Assembly (NCBI GenBank): GCA_035048815.1
Contig: JAUCBN010000025.1
Coordinates: 9,448,501-9,512,500, forward strand
Reading direction: 5' to 3'
DNA length: 64,000 nt
Source: Abelmoschus esculentus
Lineage: Eukaryota > Streptophyta > Magnoliopsida > Malvales > Malvaceae
The notes beneath the pieces are model-generated. The model was not told the origin of the DNA, searched no databases, and saw nothing but the letters and a program-made list of their open reading frames with translations. A program made the translations under genes and the position numbers. Within the stretch, counting starts at the first letter, position 1; each line of letters begins with the position of its first letter. This document shows positions 1-12,139 of the stretch, in pieces.

Positions 1-1015
1 GTAAAAAGCTCAAAATTTGAGATTAAGCTGTATAATTAAGTTAAAAAGCGCATAATTAATTATTTGAACCCATAAAATTTGATTTAATATCATTTTCGGT
101 CGTTTTGTAGGGTTTAGAGGGTGCATGTCTAAATGGGCTTTATAGTGAACCCGTTCGAATTTTAACCGAGTAAAAAGCTTAAAATTTGACATTAAGCTGT
201 ATAATTAGGTTCAGAAGCCCATAATTAACTATTTCAACCCTTAAAATTTGATTTAATATCATTTTTGATCGTTTTGTAGGGTTTAGAGCGTGCATGTCTA
301 AACGAGGTTTATATTAAACCCGTTCGAATTTTAACCTAGTAAAAAGCTCAAAATTTAAGATTAAGTTGTATAATTCGGTTCAAAAGCCCATAATTAACTA
401 TTTGAACCCATAAAATTTGATTTAATATCATTTTCGATCGTTTTGTAGGGTTTAGAGGGTGCATGTCTAAACGAGGTTTATAGTGAACCTGTTGGAATTT
501 TAAACGAGTAAAAAGCTCAAAAATTGAGATTAATTAGTTTAATAAGGTTCAGAAGCCCATAATTAACTTTTTGAACCCATGAAATTTGATTTAATATCAT
601 TCCTTATCATTTTGTAGGGTTCATAGCATGCTTGTCTAAATGGGCTTTATAGTGAAACCGTTCGAATTTTAACCGAGTAAAAAGCTCAAAATTTGAGATT
701 AAGCTGTACAATTAGGTTTAAAAGCCCCAAATTAACTATTTCAACTCATAAAATTTGATTTAATATCATTTTCAATCGTTTTGTAAGGTTTAGAGCGTGT
801 ATTTTCTAAACGGGGTTTCTATTGAACCCGTTCGAATTTTAACATTGTGGAAAGCTCAAAATTTGAGATTAAGCTGTATAATTAAATTCAAAAGCCCATA
901 ATTAACTATTTTAACCCATAAAATTTGATTTAAAATCATTTTCGATCGTTTTGTACGGTTTAGAGCATGCTTGTCTAAATGGGCTTTATAGTGAACCCGT
1001 TCGAATTTTAACAGA
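1..1015. repeat. Six-monomer segment, duplicated directly downstream (1,015-bp period)
   Basis: Six monomers of ~169 bp of the old, left-end class (cgaggtttata or tgggctttata, aactatttgaaccc). The segment aligns with 1016-2030 at an offset of 1015, falling to 1014 after a one-base difference near 803. About 420-1015 also aligns with about 3480-4075 at an offset of 3060, so this is the tail of a further copy of the 3,060-bp super-repeat as well as an internal duplicate. It shares cgtgtatttt and aacattgtgg with 3838-3910. Confidence 0.85.
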
Positions 1016-4000
1016 GAAAAAAACTCAAAATTTGAGATTAAGCTGTATAATTAAGTTAAAAAGCGCATAATTAATTATTTGAACCCATAAAATTTGATTT
1101 AATATCATTTTCGGTCGTTCTGTAGGGTTTAGAGGGTGCACGTCTAAATGGGCTTTATAGTGAACCCGTTCGAATTTTAACCGAGTAAAAAGCTTAAAAT
1201 TTGACACTAAGCTGTATAATTAGGTTCAGAAGCCCATAATTAACTATTTCAACCCTTAAAATTTGATTTAATATCATTTTTGATCGTTTTGTAGGGTTTA
1301 GAGCGTGCATGTCTAAACGAGGTTTATATTAAACCCGTTCGAATTTTAACCTAGTAAAAAGCTCAAAATTTAAGATTAAGTTGTATAATTTAGTTCAAAA
1401 GCCCATAATTAACTATTTGAACCCATAAAATTTGATTTAATATCATTTTCGATCGTTTTGTAGGGTTTAGAGGGTGCATGTCTAAACGAGGTTTATAGTG
1501 AACCCGTTGGAATTTTAAACGAGTAAAAAGCTCAAAAATTGAGATTAATTAGTTTAATAAGGTTCAGAAGCCCATAATTAACTTTTTGAACCCATGAAAT
1601 TTGATTTAATATCATTCCTTATCATTTTGTAGGGTTCATAGCATGCTTGTCTAAATGGGCTTTATAGTGAAACCGTTCGAATTTTAACCGAGTAAAAAGC
1701 TCAAAATTTGAGATTAAGCTGTACAATTAGGTTTAAAAGCCCCAAATTAACTATTTCAACTCATAAAATTTGATTTAATATCATTTTCAATCGTTTTGTA
1801 GGGTTTAGAGCGTGTATTTCTAAACGGGGTTTCTATTAAACCCGTTCGAATTTTAACCTTGTGGAAAGCTCAAAATTTGAGATTAAGCTGTATAATTAAA
1901 TTCAAAAGCCCATAATTAACTATTTTAACCCATAAATTGATTTAAAATCATTTTCGATCGTCTTGTATGGTTTAGAGGATGTATGTGTAAATGGGCTTTA
2001 TAGTGAAGCCGTTCGAACTTTAACCTAGTTAAAAGCTCAAAATTTTAGATTAAGCTGTATAAAGACGTTCAGAAGCCCATAATTAACTATTTGAACCCAT
2101 AAAATTTTATTTAATATCATTTTCGATCATTTTGTAGGGTTTAGAGGGTGCATGTCTAAACGAGGCTTATAAGTGAACCCGTTGGAATTTTAAACGAGTA
2201 AAAAGCTCAAAAATTGAGATTAATTAGTATAATAAGGTTCAGAAGCCCATAATTAACTATTTGAAACCATAAAATTTGATTTAATATCATTTTCGATTAT
2301 TTTGTAGTGTTTAGAGGGTGCATGTCTAAACGAGGTTTATAGTGAACCCGTTGGAATTTTAAACGAGTAAAAAGCTCAAAAATTGAGATTAATTAGTATA
2401 ATAAGGTTCAGAAGACCATAATTAATTTTTTGAACACATGAAATTTGATTTAATATCATTCCTTATCATTTTGTAGGGTTCATAGCATGCTTGTCTAAAT
2501 GGGCTTTATAGTGAAGCCGTTCGAATTTTAACCGAGTAAAAAGCTCAAAATTTGAGATTAAGCTGTACAATTAGGTTTAAAAGCCCTAATTAACTATTTC
2601 GACCCATAAAATTTGATTTAATATGATTTTCAATCGTTTTGCAGGGTTTAGAGCATGTTTTTCTAAACGAGGTTTCTATTGAACCCGATCGAATTTTAAC
2701 CTTGTCGAAAACTCAAAATTTGAGATTAAGCTGTATAATTAAATTCAAAACCCATAATTAACTATTTTAACCCATAAAATTTGATTTAAAATCATTTTCG
2801 ATCGTTTTGTAGGGTTTAGAGGGTGCATGTCTAAACGGGCTTTATAGTGAACCCGTTCGAACTTTAACCTAGTAAAAAGCTCAAAATTTGAGATTAAGCT
2901 GTATAAATACGTTCAGAAGCCCAAAATTAACTATTTGAACCCATAAAATTTGATTTAATATCATTTTCGATTGTTTTGTAGGGTTTAGAGGGTGCATGTT
3001 AAAACATGCTTTAAGTGAACCCGTTAGAATTTTAACCTAGTAAAAAGCTCAAAATTTGAGATTAAGTTGTATAATTCAGTTTAAAAGCCCATAATTAACA
3101 ATTTGAACCCGAAAATTTGATTTAAAAGCCCATAAAATTTGATTTAATATCATTCCTTATCATTTTGTAGGGTTCAGAGCATGCTTGTATAAATGGGCTT
3201 TATAGTGAACCCGTTCGAATTTTAACCGAGTAAAAAGCGTGAAATTTGAGATTAAGCTGTATAATTACGTTCAGAAGCCCATAATTAACTATTTTAACCC
3301 ATAAAATTTTATTTAATAATCATTTTCGATCGTTTTGTAGGGTTTAGAGTGTGGACGTCTAAACGAGGTTTATAGCGAACCCGTTGGAATTTTAAACAAG
3401 TAAAAAGCTCAAAAATTGAGATTAAACTGTATAATTAGGTTCAGAAGCCCATAATTAACTATTTGAACCCATAAAATTTGATTTAATATCATTTTCGATC
3501 GTTTTGTAGGGTTTAGAGGGTGCATGTCTAAACGAGGTTTATAGTGAACCTGTTGGAATTTTAAACGAGTAAAAAACTCAAAAATTGAGATTAATTAGTT
3601 TAATAAGGTTCAGAAGCCCATAATTAACTTTTTGAACCCATGAAATTTGATTTAATATCATTCCTTATCATTTTGTAGGGTTCATAGCATGTTTGTCTAA
3701 ATGGGCTTTATAGTGAAACCGTTCGAATTTTAACCGAGTAAAAAGCTCAAAATTTGAGATTAAGCTGTACAATTAGGTTTAAAAGCCCCAAATTAACTAT
3801 TTCAACTCATAAAATTTGATTTAATATCATTTTCAATCGTTTTGTAGGGTTTAGAGCGTGTATTTCTAAACGGGGTTTCTATTGAACCCGTTCGAATTTT
3901 AACATTGTGGAAAGCTCAAAATTTGAGATTAAGCTGTATAATTAAATTCAAAAGCCCATAATTAACTATTTTAACCCATAAAATTTGATTTAAAATCATT

Positions 4001-4075
4001 TTCGATCGTTTTGTACGGTTTAGAGCATGCTTGTCTAAATGGGCTTTATAGTGAACCCGTTCGAATTTTAACCGA
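1016..4075. repeat. 3,060-bp super-repeat, copy 1 (18 monomers)
   Basis: Aligns with the following segment at a constant offset of 3060 up to about base 3505. Private variants are shared at exactly that distance: a three-base-short cataaattg at 1931 and 4991, a 21-bp insertion at 3111 and 6171, gttttgcaggg at 2637 and 5697, and ttaaaacatgc at 3060 and 6120. I noticed only a few single-base differences (for example cccatgaaat against cccataaaat near 1593 and 4653), so the duplication is recent relative to divergence among monomers in the block. Confidence 0.9.
3111..3131. repeat. 21-bp insertion in a monomer (three copies in the window)
   Basis: After atttgaaccc the sequence reads gaaaatttgatttaaaagcc before resuming at the normal ataaaatttgattt, a short local duplication of aaaatttgattta. 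The same irregularity occurs at 6171-6191 and 9647-9667. It serves as a unique tag that links the 3,060-bp super-repeat to the 3,476-bp duplication. Confidence 0.85.
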
Positions 4076-6565
4076 GAAAAAAGCTCAAAATTTGAGATTA
4101 AGCTGTATAATTAAGTTCAAAAGCGCATAATTAATTATTTGAACCCATAAAATTTGATTTAATATCATTTTTGGTCGTTTTGTAGGGTTTAGAGGGTGCA
4201 TGTCTAAATGGGCTTTATAGTGAACCCGTTCGAATTTTAACCGAGTAAAAAGCTTAAAATTTGACATTAAGCTGTATAATTAGGTTCAGAAGCCCATAAT
4301 TAACTATTTCAACCCTTAAAATTTGATTTAATATCATTTTTGATCGTTTTGTAGGGTTTAGAGCGTGCATGTCTAAACGAGGTTTATATTAAACCCGTTC
4401 GAATTTTAACCTAGTAAAAAGCTCAAAATTTAAGATTAAGTTGTATAATTTAGTTCAAAAGCCCATAATTAACTATTTGAACCCATAAAATTTGATTTAA
4501 TATCATTTTCGATCGTTTTGTAGGGTTTAGAGGGTGCATGTCTAAACGAGGTTTATAGTGAACCCGTTGGAATTTTAAACGAGTAAAAAGCTCAAAAATT
4601 GAGATTAATTAGTTTAATAAGGTTCAGAAGCCCATAATTAACTTTTTGAACCCATAAAATTTGATTTAATATCATTCCTTATCATTTTGTAGGGTTCATA
4701 GCATGCTTGTCTAAATGGGCTTTATAGTGAAACCGTTCGAATTTTAACCGAGTAAAAAGCTCAAAATTTGAGATTAAGCTGTACAATTAGGTTTAAAAGC
4801 CCCAAATTAACTATTTCAACTCATAAAATTTGATTGAATATCATTTTCAATCGTTTTGTAGGGTTTAGAGCGTGTATTTCTAAACGGGGTTTCTATTAAA
4901 CCCGTTCGAATTTTAACCTTGTGGAAAGCTCAAAATTTGAGATTAAGCTGTATAATTAAATTCAAAAGCCCATAATTAACTATTTTAACCCATAAATTGA
5001 TTTAAAATCATTTTCGATCGTCTTGTATGGTTTAGAGGATGTATGTGTAAATGGGCTTTATAGTGAAGCCGTTCGAACTTTAACCTAGTTAAAAGCTCAA
5101 AATTTTAGATTAAGCTGTATAAAGACGTTCAGAAGCCCATAATTAACTATTTGAACCCATAAAATTTTATTTAATATCATTTTCGATCATTTTGTAGGGT
5201 TTAGAGGGTGCATGTCTAAACGAGGCTTATAAGTGAACCCGTTGGAATTTTAAACGAGTAAAAAGCTCAAAAATTGAGATTAATTAGTATAATAAGGTTC
5301 AGAAGCCCATAATTAACTATTTGAAACCATAAAATTTAATTTAATATCATTTTCGATTATTTTGTAGTGTTTAGAGGGTGCATGTCTAAACGAGGTTTAT
5401 AGTGAACCCGTTGGAATTTTAAACGAGTAAAAAGCTCAAAAATTGAGATTAATTAGTATAATAAGGTTCAGAAGACCATAATTAATTTTTTGAACACATG
5501 AAATTTGATTTAATATCATTCCTTATCATTTTGTAGGGTTCATAGCATGCTTGTCTAAATGGGCTTTATAGTGAAGCCGTTCGAATTTTAACCGAGTAAA
5601 AAGCTCAAAATTTGAGATTAAGCTGTACAATTAGGTTTAAAAGCCCTAATTAACTATTTCGACCCATAAAATTTGATTTAATATGATTTTCAATCGTTTT
5701 GCAGGGTTTAGAGCATGTTTTTCTAAACGAGGTTTCTATTGAACCCGATCGAATTTTAACCTTGTCGAAAACTCAAAATTTGAGATTAAGCTGTATAATT
5801 AAATTCAAAACCCATAATTAACTATTTTAACCCATAAAATTTGATTTAAAATCATTTTCGATCGTTTTGTAGGGTTTAGAGGGTGCATGTCTAAACGGGC
5901 TTTATAGTGAACCCGTTCGAACTTTAACCTAGTAAAAAGCTCAAAATTTGAGATTAAGCTGTATAAATACGTTCAGAAGCCCAAAATTAACTATTTGAAC
6001 CCATAAAATTTGATTTAATATCATTTTCGATTGTTTTGTAGGGTTTAGAGGGTGCATGTTAAAACATGCTTTAAGTGAACCCGTTAGAATTTTAACCTAG
6101 TAAAAAGCTCAAAATTTGAGATTAAGTTGTATAATTCAGTTTAAAAGCCCATAATTAACAATTTGAACCCGAAAATTTGATTTAAAAGCCCATAAAATTT
6201 GATTTAATATCATTCCTTATCATTTTGTAGGGTTCAGAGCATGCTTGTATAAATGGGCTTTATAGTGAACCCGTTCGAATTTTAACCGAGTAAAAAGCGT
6301 GAAATTTGAGATTAAGCTGTATAATTACGTTCAGAAGCCCATAATTAACTATTTTAACCCATAAAATTTTATTTAATAATCATTTTCGATCGTTTTGTAG
6401 GGTTTAGAGTGTGGACGTCTAAACGAGGTTTATAGCGAACCCGTTGGAATTTTAAACGAGTAAAAAGCTCAAAAATTGAGATTAACCTGTATAATTAGGT
6501 TCAGAAGCCCATAATTAACTATTTGAACCCATAAAATTTGATTTAATATCATTTTCGATCGTTTC
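4076..6565. repeat. 3,060-bp super-repeat, copy 2 (incomplete)
   Basis: Matches copy 1 at an offset of 3060 with very few differences until about 6565. There gtttcgtattgtttag replaces gttttgtagggtttag and the sequence departs into a different order of old-class monomers. The last ~570 bp of copy 1 has no equivalent here. The breakpoint lies inside a monomer at a homologous position, as expected from unequal crossover between paralogous monomers. Confidence 0.85.
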
Positions 6566-8165
6566 GTATTGTTTAGAGGGTGCATGTTTAAACAGGCTTT
6601 AAGTGAACCCTTTCGAATTTTAACTTAGTAAAAAGCTCAAAATTTGAGATTAAGTTGTATAATTCGGTTCAAAAGCCCATAATTAACGATTTGAACCCAT
6701 AAAATTGGATTAAATATCAGTTTTTATCGTTTTGTAGGGTTTAGAGCATGCATGTCTAAACGAGGTTTATAGCGAACCCGTTCGAATTTTAAACGAGTAA
6801 AAAGCTCAAAAATTGAGATTAAGTTGTATAATTAGGTTTAGAAGCCCATAAGTAACAATTTGAACCCATAAAATTTGATTTAATATCATTCCTTATCATT
6901 TTGTAGGGTTCAGAGCATGCTTGTCTAAATGGGCTTTATAGTGAACCCGTTCGAATTTTAACCGAGTAAAAAGCTCAAAATTTGAGATTAAGCTATACAA
7001 TTAGGTTTAAAAGCCCCTAATTAACTATTTTAACCCATAAAATTTGATTTGATATCATTTTCGATCGTTTTGTAGGGTTTAGAGCGTGCATGTCTAAACG
7101 AGGTTTATAGCGAACCCGTTCGAATTTTAAAGGAGTAAAAAGCTCAAAAATTGAGATTAAGCTGTATAATTATGTTAGAAGCCCATAATTAACTATTTGA
7201 AGCCATAAAATTTTATTTAATATCATTTTCGATCGTTTTGTAGGGTTTAGAGCGTGCATGTCTAAACGGGGTTTATATTGAACTCGTTCGAATTTTAACC
7301 TAGTAAAAAGCTCAAAGTTTGAGATTAAGATGTATAATTAGGTTCAAAAGACCATTATTAACTATTTGAACCCATAAAATTTAAATTAATCATTTTCGAT
7401 CGTTTTGTAGGGTTTAGAGCATGATTGTCTAAAGGAGTATTATAGTGAACCCGTTGGAATTTTAAACGAGTAAAAAGCTCAAAAATTGATATTAAGTTTA
7501 CAATTAGGTTTAGAATCCCATAATTAACAATTTGAACCCATAAAATTTGATTTAATATCATTCCTTGTCATTTTGCAGGGTTTAGAGCATGCTTGTCTAA
7601 ATGGGCTTTATAGTGAACCCGTTCGAATTTTATCCGAGTAAAAAGCTCAAAATTTGAGATTAAGCTATACAATTAGGTTTAAAAGCCCCTAATTAACTAT
7701 TTTAACCCATAAAATTTGATTTGATATCATTTTCGATCGTTTTGTAGGGTTTAGAGCGTGTATTTCTAAACGGGGTTTATAGCGAACCCGTTCGAATTTT
7801 AATGGAGTAAAAAGCTCAAAAATTGAGATTAAGCTGTATAATTAGGTTAAGAAGCACGTAATTAACTATTTGAACCCATAAAATTTGATTTAATATCATT
7901 TTCGATCGTTTTGTAGGGTTTAGAGGGTGCATGTCTAAACAGGCTTTATATAGTGAACCCGTTCGAATTTTAACCGAGTAAAAATCTCAAAATTTGAGAT
8001 AAAGCTGTATAATTAGGTCCAAAAGCCCATACTTAACTATTTCAACCCATAAAATTTGATTCAATATCATTTTCGATCATTTTATATTTAGACCGTGCAT
8101 GTCTAAGCACGGTATATATTGAACCCGTTCAAATTTTAACCTAGTAAAAAGCTCAAAATTTGAGA

Positions 8166-8240
8166 TTAAGCTGTATAATTAGGTTTAGAAGCCCATAATT
8201 AACTATTTGCACCCATAAAATTTTAAACAGGCTTTAAGTG
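8166..8240. repeat. Monomer with 49-bp internal deletion
   Basis: cccataaaa at 8212 is followed directly by ttttaaacaggctttaag. A normal monomer of this class has the 49 bp containing the atcattttcgatcg and gggtttaga landmarks in between (compare 6531-6600). The identical junction is at about 10849-10865. This monomer lacks the telomere-like motif and the cgatcg palindrome. Confidence 0.8.
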
Positions 8241-8414
8241 AACCCGTTCGAATTTTAACTTAGTAAAAAGCTCAAAATTTGAGATTAAGTTGTATAATTC
8301 GGTGCAAAAGCCCATAATTAACTATTTGAACCCATAAAATTTGATTTAATATCATTTTCGATCGTTTTATAGGGTTGAGAAGGTGCATGCTTAAATATGC
8401 TTTAAGTGAACCCG

Positions 8415-8460
8415 TTCGCATTTTAAGCTACTAAAAAGTTCAAAAGCATATAATTAACTA
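8415..8460. repeat. Monomer with 32-bp deletion at the old-class to ABC-class boundary
   Basis: After gctactaaaaag the sequence continues ttcaaaagcatataatt, lacking the 32 bp that normally hold ctcaaaatttgagatt and gctgtataattagg. The same junction recurs near 11072. It coincides with the switch from old-class monomers to ABC-class monomers, so it may be the original fusion point of the two satellite layers. Confidence 0.75.
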
Positions 8461-9504
8461 TTTCAACCCATAAAATTTGATTTAATATCATTTTTGATCT
8501 TTTTGTAGGGTTTAGAACGTGCATGTCTAAAGGGGTTTATAGTGAACCCGTTCGAAATTTAACCAAGTAAAAAGCTCAAATTTGAGATTAAGCTGTATAA
8601 TTAGGTTCAAAAGCATATAATTAACCATTTCAACCCATAAAATTTAATTGAATATCATTTTCGATCGTCTTGTAGTGTTTAGAGAGTGCATGTCTAAAGG
8701 GCTATATAATGAACAGTTCGAATTTTAACCGAGTAAAAAGCTCAAAATTTGGGATTAAGCTGTATAATTAGATCTAAAAGTCCATAATTAACAATTTCAA
8801 TCCATAAAATTTGATTTAATATCATTTTTGATCGTTTTGTCGAGTTTAGAGCCTGTACGTCTAAAGGGCCTTTATAGGGAACCTGTTCAAATTTTAACCG
8901 AGTAAAAAGCAAAAATATAAAATTAAGCTGTATAATTAGCTTCAAAAGCATGTAATTAATTATTTCAACCCATAAAATTTGATTTAATATCATTTTCGAT
9001 CGTTTTGTAGGGTTTCGAGCATGCATGTCTAAAGGGGTTTATAGTGAACCCGTTCGAATTTTAACCGAGTAAAAAGCTCAAAATTTAGGATTAAAATGTA
9101 TAATTATATTCAAAAGTCCATAATTAACAATTTCAACCCATAAAATTTGATTTAATATCCTTTTCGATCGTTTTGTCGGGTTTAGATCGTGTACGTCTAA
9201 AGGGGCTTTATAGGGAACCTGTTCAAATTTTAACCGAGTAAAAAGCAAAAAAAATGAAAGTAAGCTGTATAATTAGGTTCAGAAGAATATAATTAACTAT
9301 TTCAACCCATAAAATTTGATTTATTATATCATTTTCAATCGTTTTGTAGGGTTTAGAACGTGCATTACTAAAGGGGTTTATAGTGAACCCGTTCGAATTT
9401 TAACCGAGTAAAAAGCTCAAAATTTGAGATTAAGCTGTATAATTAGGTTCAAAAGCCCATAATTAACAATTTCAACCCATAAAATTTAATTTAATATCAT
9501 TTTC

Positions 9505-12139
9505 GATTGTTTTGTAGGGTTTAGAGGGTGCATGTTAAAACATGCTTTAAGTGAACCCGTTAGAATTTTAACCTAGTAAAAAGCTCAAAATTTGAGATTA
9601 AGTTGTATAATTCAGTTTAAAAGCCCATAATTAACAATTTGAACCCGAAAATTTGATTTAAAAGCCCATAAAATTTGATTTAATATCATTCCTTATCATT
9701 TTGTAGGGTTCAGAGCATGCTTGTATAAATGGGCTTTATAGTGAACCCGTTCGAATTTTAACCGAGTAAAAAGCGTGAAATTTGAGATTAAGCTGTATAA
9801 TTACGTTCAGAAGCCCATAATTAACTATTTTAACCCATAAAATTTTATTTAATAATCATTTTCGATCGTTTTGTAGGGTTTAGAGTGTGGACGTCTAAAC
9901 GAGGTTTATAGCGAACCCGTTGGAATTTTAAACGAGTAAAAAGCTCAAAAATTGAGATTAAACTGTATAATTAGGTTCAGAAGCCCATAATTAACTATTT
10001 GAACCCATAAAATTTGATTTAATATCATTTTCGATGGTTTGTATTGTTTAGAGGGTGCATGTTTAAACAGGCTATAAGTGAACCCTTTCGAATTTTAACT
10101 TAGTAAAAAGCTCAAAATTTGAGATTAAGTTGTATAATTTGGTTCGAAAGCCCATAATTAACGATTTGAACCCATAAAATTGGATTAAATATCAGTTTTT
10201 ATCGTTTTGTAGGGTTTAGAGCATGCATGTCTAAACGAGGTTTATAGCGAACCCGTTCGAATTTTAAACGAGTAAAAAGCTCAAAAATTGAGATTAAGTT
10301 GTATAATTAGGTTTAGAAGCCCATAAGTAACAATTTGAACCCATAAAATTTGATTTAATATCATTCCTTATCATTTTGTAGGGTTCAGAGCATGCTTGTC
10401 TAAATGGGCTTTATAGTGAACCCGTTCGAATTTTAACCGAGTAAAAAGCTCAAAATTTGAGATTAAGCTATACAATTAGGTTTAAAAGCCCCTAATTAAC
10501 TATTTTAACCCATAAAATTTGATTTGATATCATTTTCGATCGTTTTGTAGGGTTTAGAGCGTGCATGTCTAAACGAGGTTAATAGCGAACCCGTTCGAAT
10601 TTTAAAGGAGTAAAAAGCTCAAAAATTGAGATTAAGCTGTATAATTAGGTTAGAAGCCCATAATTAACTATTTGAAGCCATAAAATTTTATTTAATATCA
10701 TTTTCGATCGTTTTGTAGGGTTTAGAGCGTGCATGTCTAAACGGGGTTTATATTGAACTCGTTCGAATTTTAACCTAGTAAAAAGCTCAAAGTTTGAGAT
10801 TAAGCTGTATAATTAGGTTTAGAAGCCCATAATTAACTATTTGCACCCATAAAATTTTAAACAGGCTTTAAGTGAACCCTTTCGAATTTTAACTTAGTAA
10901 AAAGCTCAAAATTTGAGATTAAGTTGTATAATTCGGTGCAAAAGCCCATAATTAACTATTTGAACCCATAAAATTTGATTTAATATCATTTTCGATCGTT
11001 TTATAGGGTTTAGAAGGTGCATGCTTAAATATGCTTTAAGTGAACCCGTTCGAATTTTAAGCTACTAAAAAGTTCAAAAGCATATAATTAACTATTTCAA
11101 CCCATAAAATTTGATTTAATATCATTTTCGATCTCTTTGTAGGGTTTAGAACGTGCATGTCTAAAGGGGTTTATAGTGAACCCGTTCGAAATTTAACCAA
11201 GTAAAAAGCTCAAATTTGAGATTAAGCTGTATAATTAGGTTCAAAAGCATATAATTAACCATTTCAACCCATAAAATTTAATTGAATATCATTTTCGATC
11301 GTCTTGTAGTGTTTAGAGCGTGCATGTCTAAAGGGCTATATAATGAACCAGTTCGAATTTTAACCGAGTAAAAAGCTCAAAATTTGGGATTAAGCTGTAT
11401 AATTAGATCTAAAAGTCCATAATTAACAATTTCAATCCATAAAATTTGATTTAATATCATTTTCGATCGTTTTGTCGAGTTTAGAGCGTGTACGTCTAAA
11501 GGGCCTTTATAGGGAACCTGTTCAAATTTTAACCGAGTAAAAAGCAAAAATATAAAATTAAGCTGTATAATTAGCTTCAAAAGCATGTAATTAATTATTT
11601 CAACCCATAAAATTTGATTTAATATCATTTTCGATCGTTTTGTAGGGTTTAGAGCATGCATGTCTAAAGGGGTTTATAGTGAACCCGTTCGAATTTTAAT
11701 CGAGTAAAAAGCTCAAAATTTAGGATTAAAATGTATAATTATATTCAAAAGTCCATAATTAACAATTTCAACCCATAAAATTTGATTTAATATCATTTTC
11801 GATCGTTTTGTCGGGTTTAGATCGTGTACGTCTAAAGGGGCTTTATAGGGAACCTGTTCAAATTTTAACCGAGTAAAAAGCAAAAAAAATGAAAGTAAGC
11901 TGTATAATTAGGTTCAGAAGAATATAATTAACTATTTCAACCCATAAAATTTGATTTATTATATCATTTTCGATCGTTTTGTAGGGTTTAGAACGTGCAT
12001 TACTAAAGGGGTTTATAGTGAACCCGTTCGAATTTTAACCGAGTAAAAAGCTCAAAATTTGAGATTAAGCTGTATAATTAGGTTCAAAAGCCCATAATTA
12101 ACAATTTCAACCCATAAAATTTAATTTAATATCATTTTC
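9505..12139. repeat. Copy 2 of the 3,476-bp segment, shortened to 2,635 bp
   Basis: The left part (9505 to about 10796) equals 6029-7320. The right part (about 10801-12139) equals 8166-9504. The sequence between (about 7321-8165, 841 bp, five monomers) is missing. The switch occurs at gagattaag, which is present at both parental positions, so the deletion is in register with the monomer. Because of this duplication, old-class monomers reappear downstream of ABC-class monomers. Confidence 0.88.

Larger units (their letters stand above)
6029..9504. repeat. 3,476-bp segment, copy 1 of a tandem duplication across the class boundary
   Basis: Runs from old-class monomers (6029 to about 8430) into the first ABC-class monomers (about 8430-9504). 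It matches 9505 onward at offset 3476 up to about 7320, then at offset 2635 from about 8165. It contains the 21-bp insertion at 6171, a 49-bp deletion near 8221 and a 32-bp deletion near 8439, all seen again in copy 2. The last base before copy 2 lies in a run gattgttttgtaggg where the two sequences share homology. Confidence 0.88.

Noticed and set aside
108..117. Interstitial telomere array
   Set aside because: Only 1.4 heptamers occur per monomer and never two full consecutive repeats, so this is a motif within the satellite, not a telomere tract.
3111..3131. Target-site duplication or small transposon at the 21-bp insertion
   Set aside because: The inserted bases are a local copy of adjacent satellite sequence, without terminal inverted repeats. 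Replication slippage or unequal exchange explains them.
10..4267. 60-codon antisense frames at 10-192, 1025-1207 and 4085-4267
   Set aside because: These lie in the old-class monomers and recur only because of the 1,015-bp and 3,060-bp duplications. No coding signature is visible.
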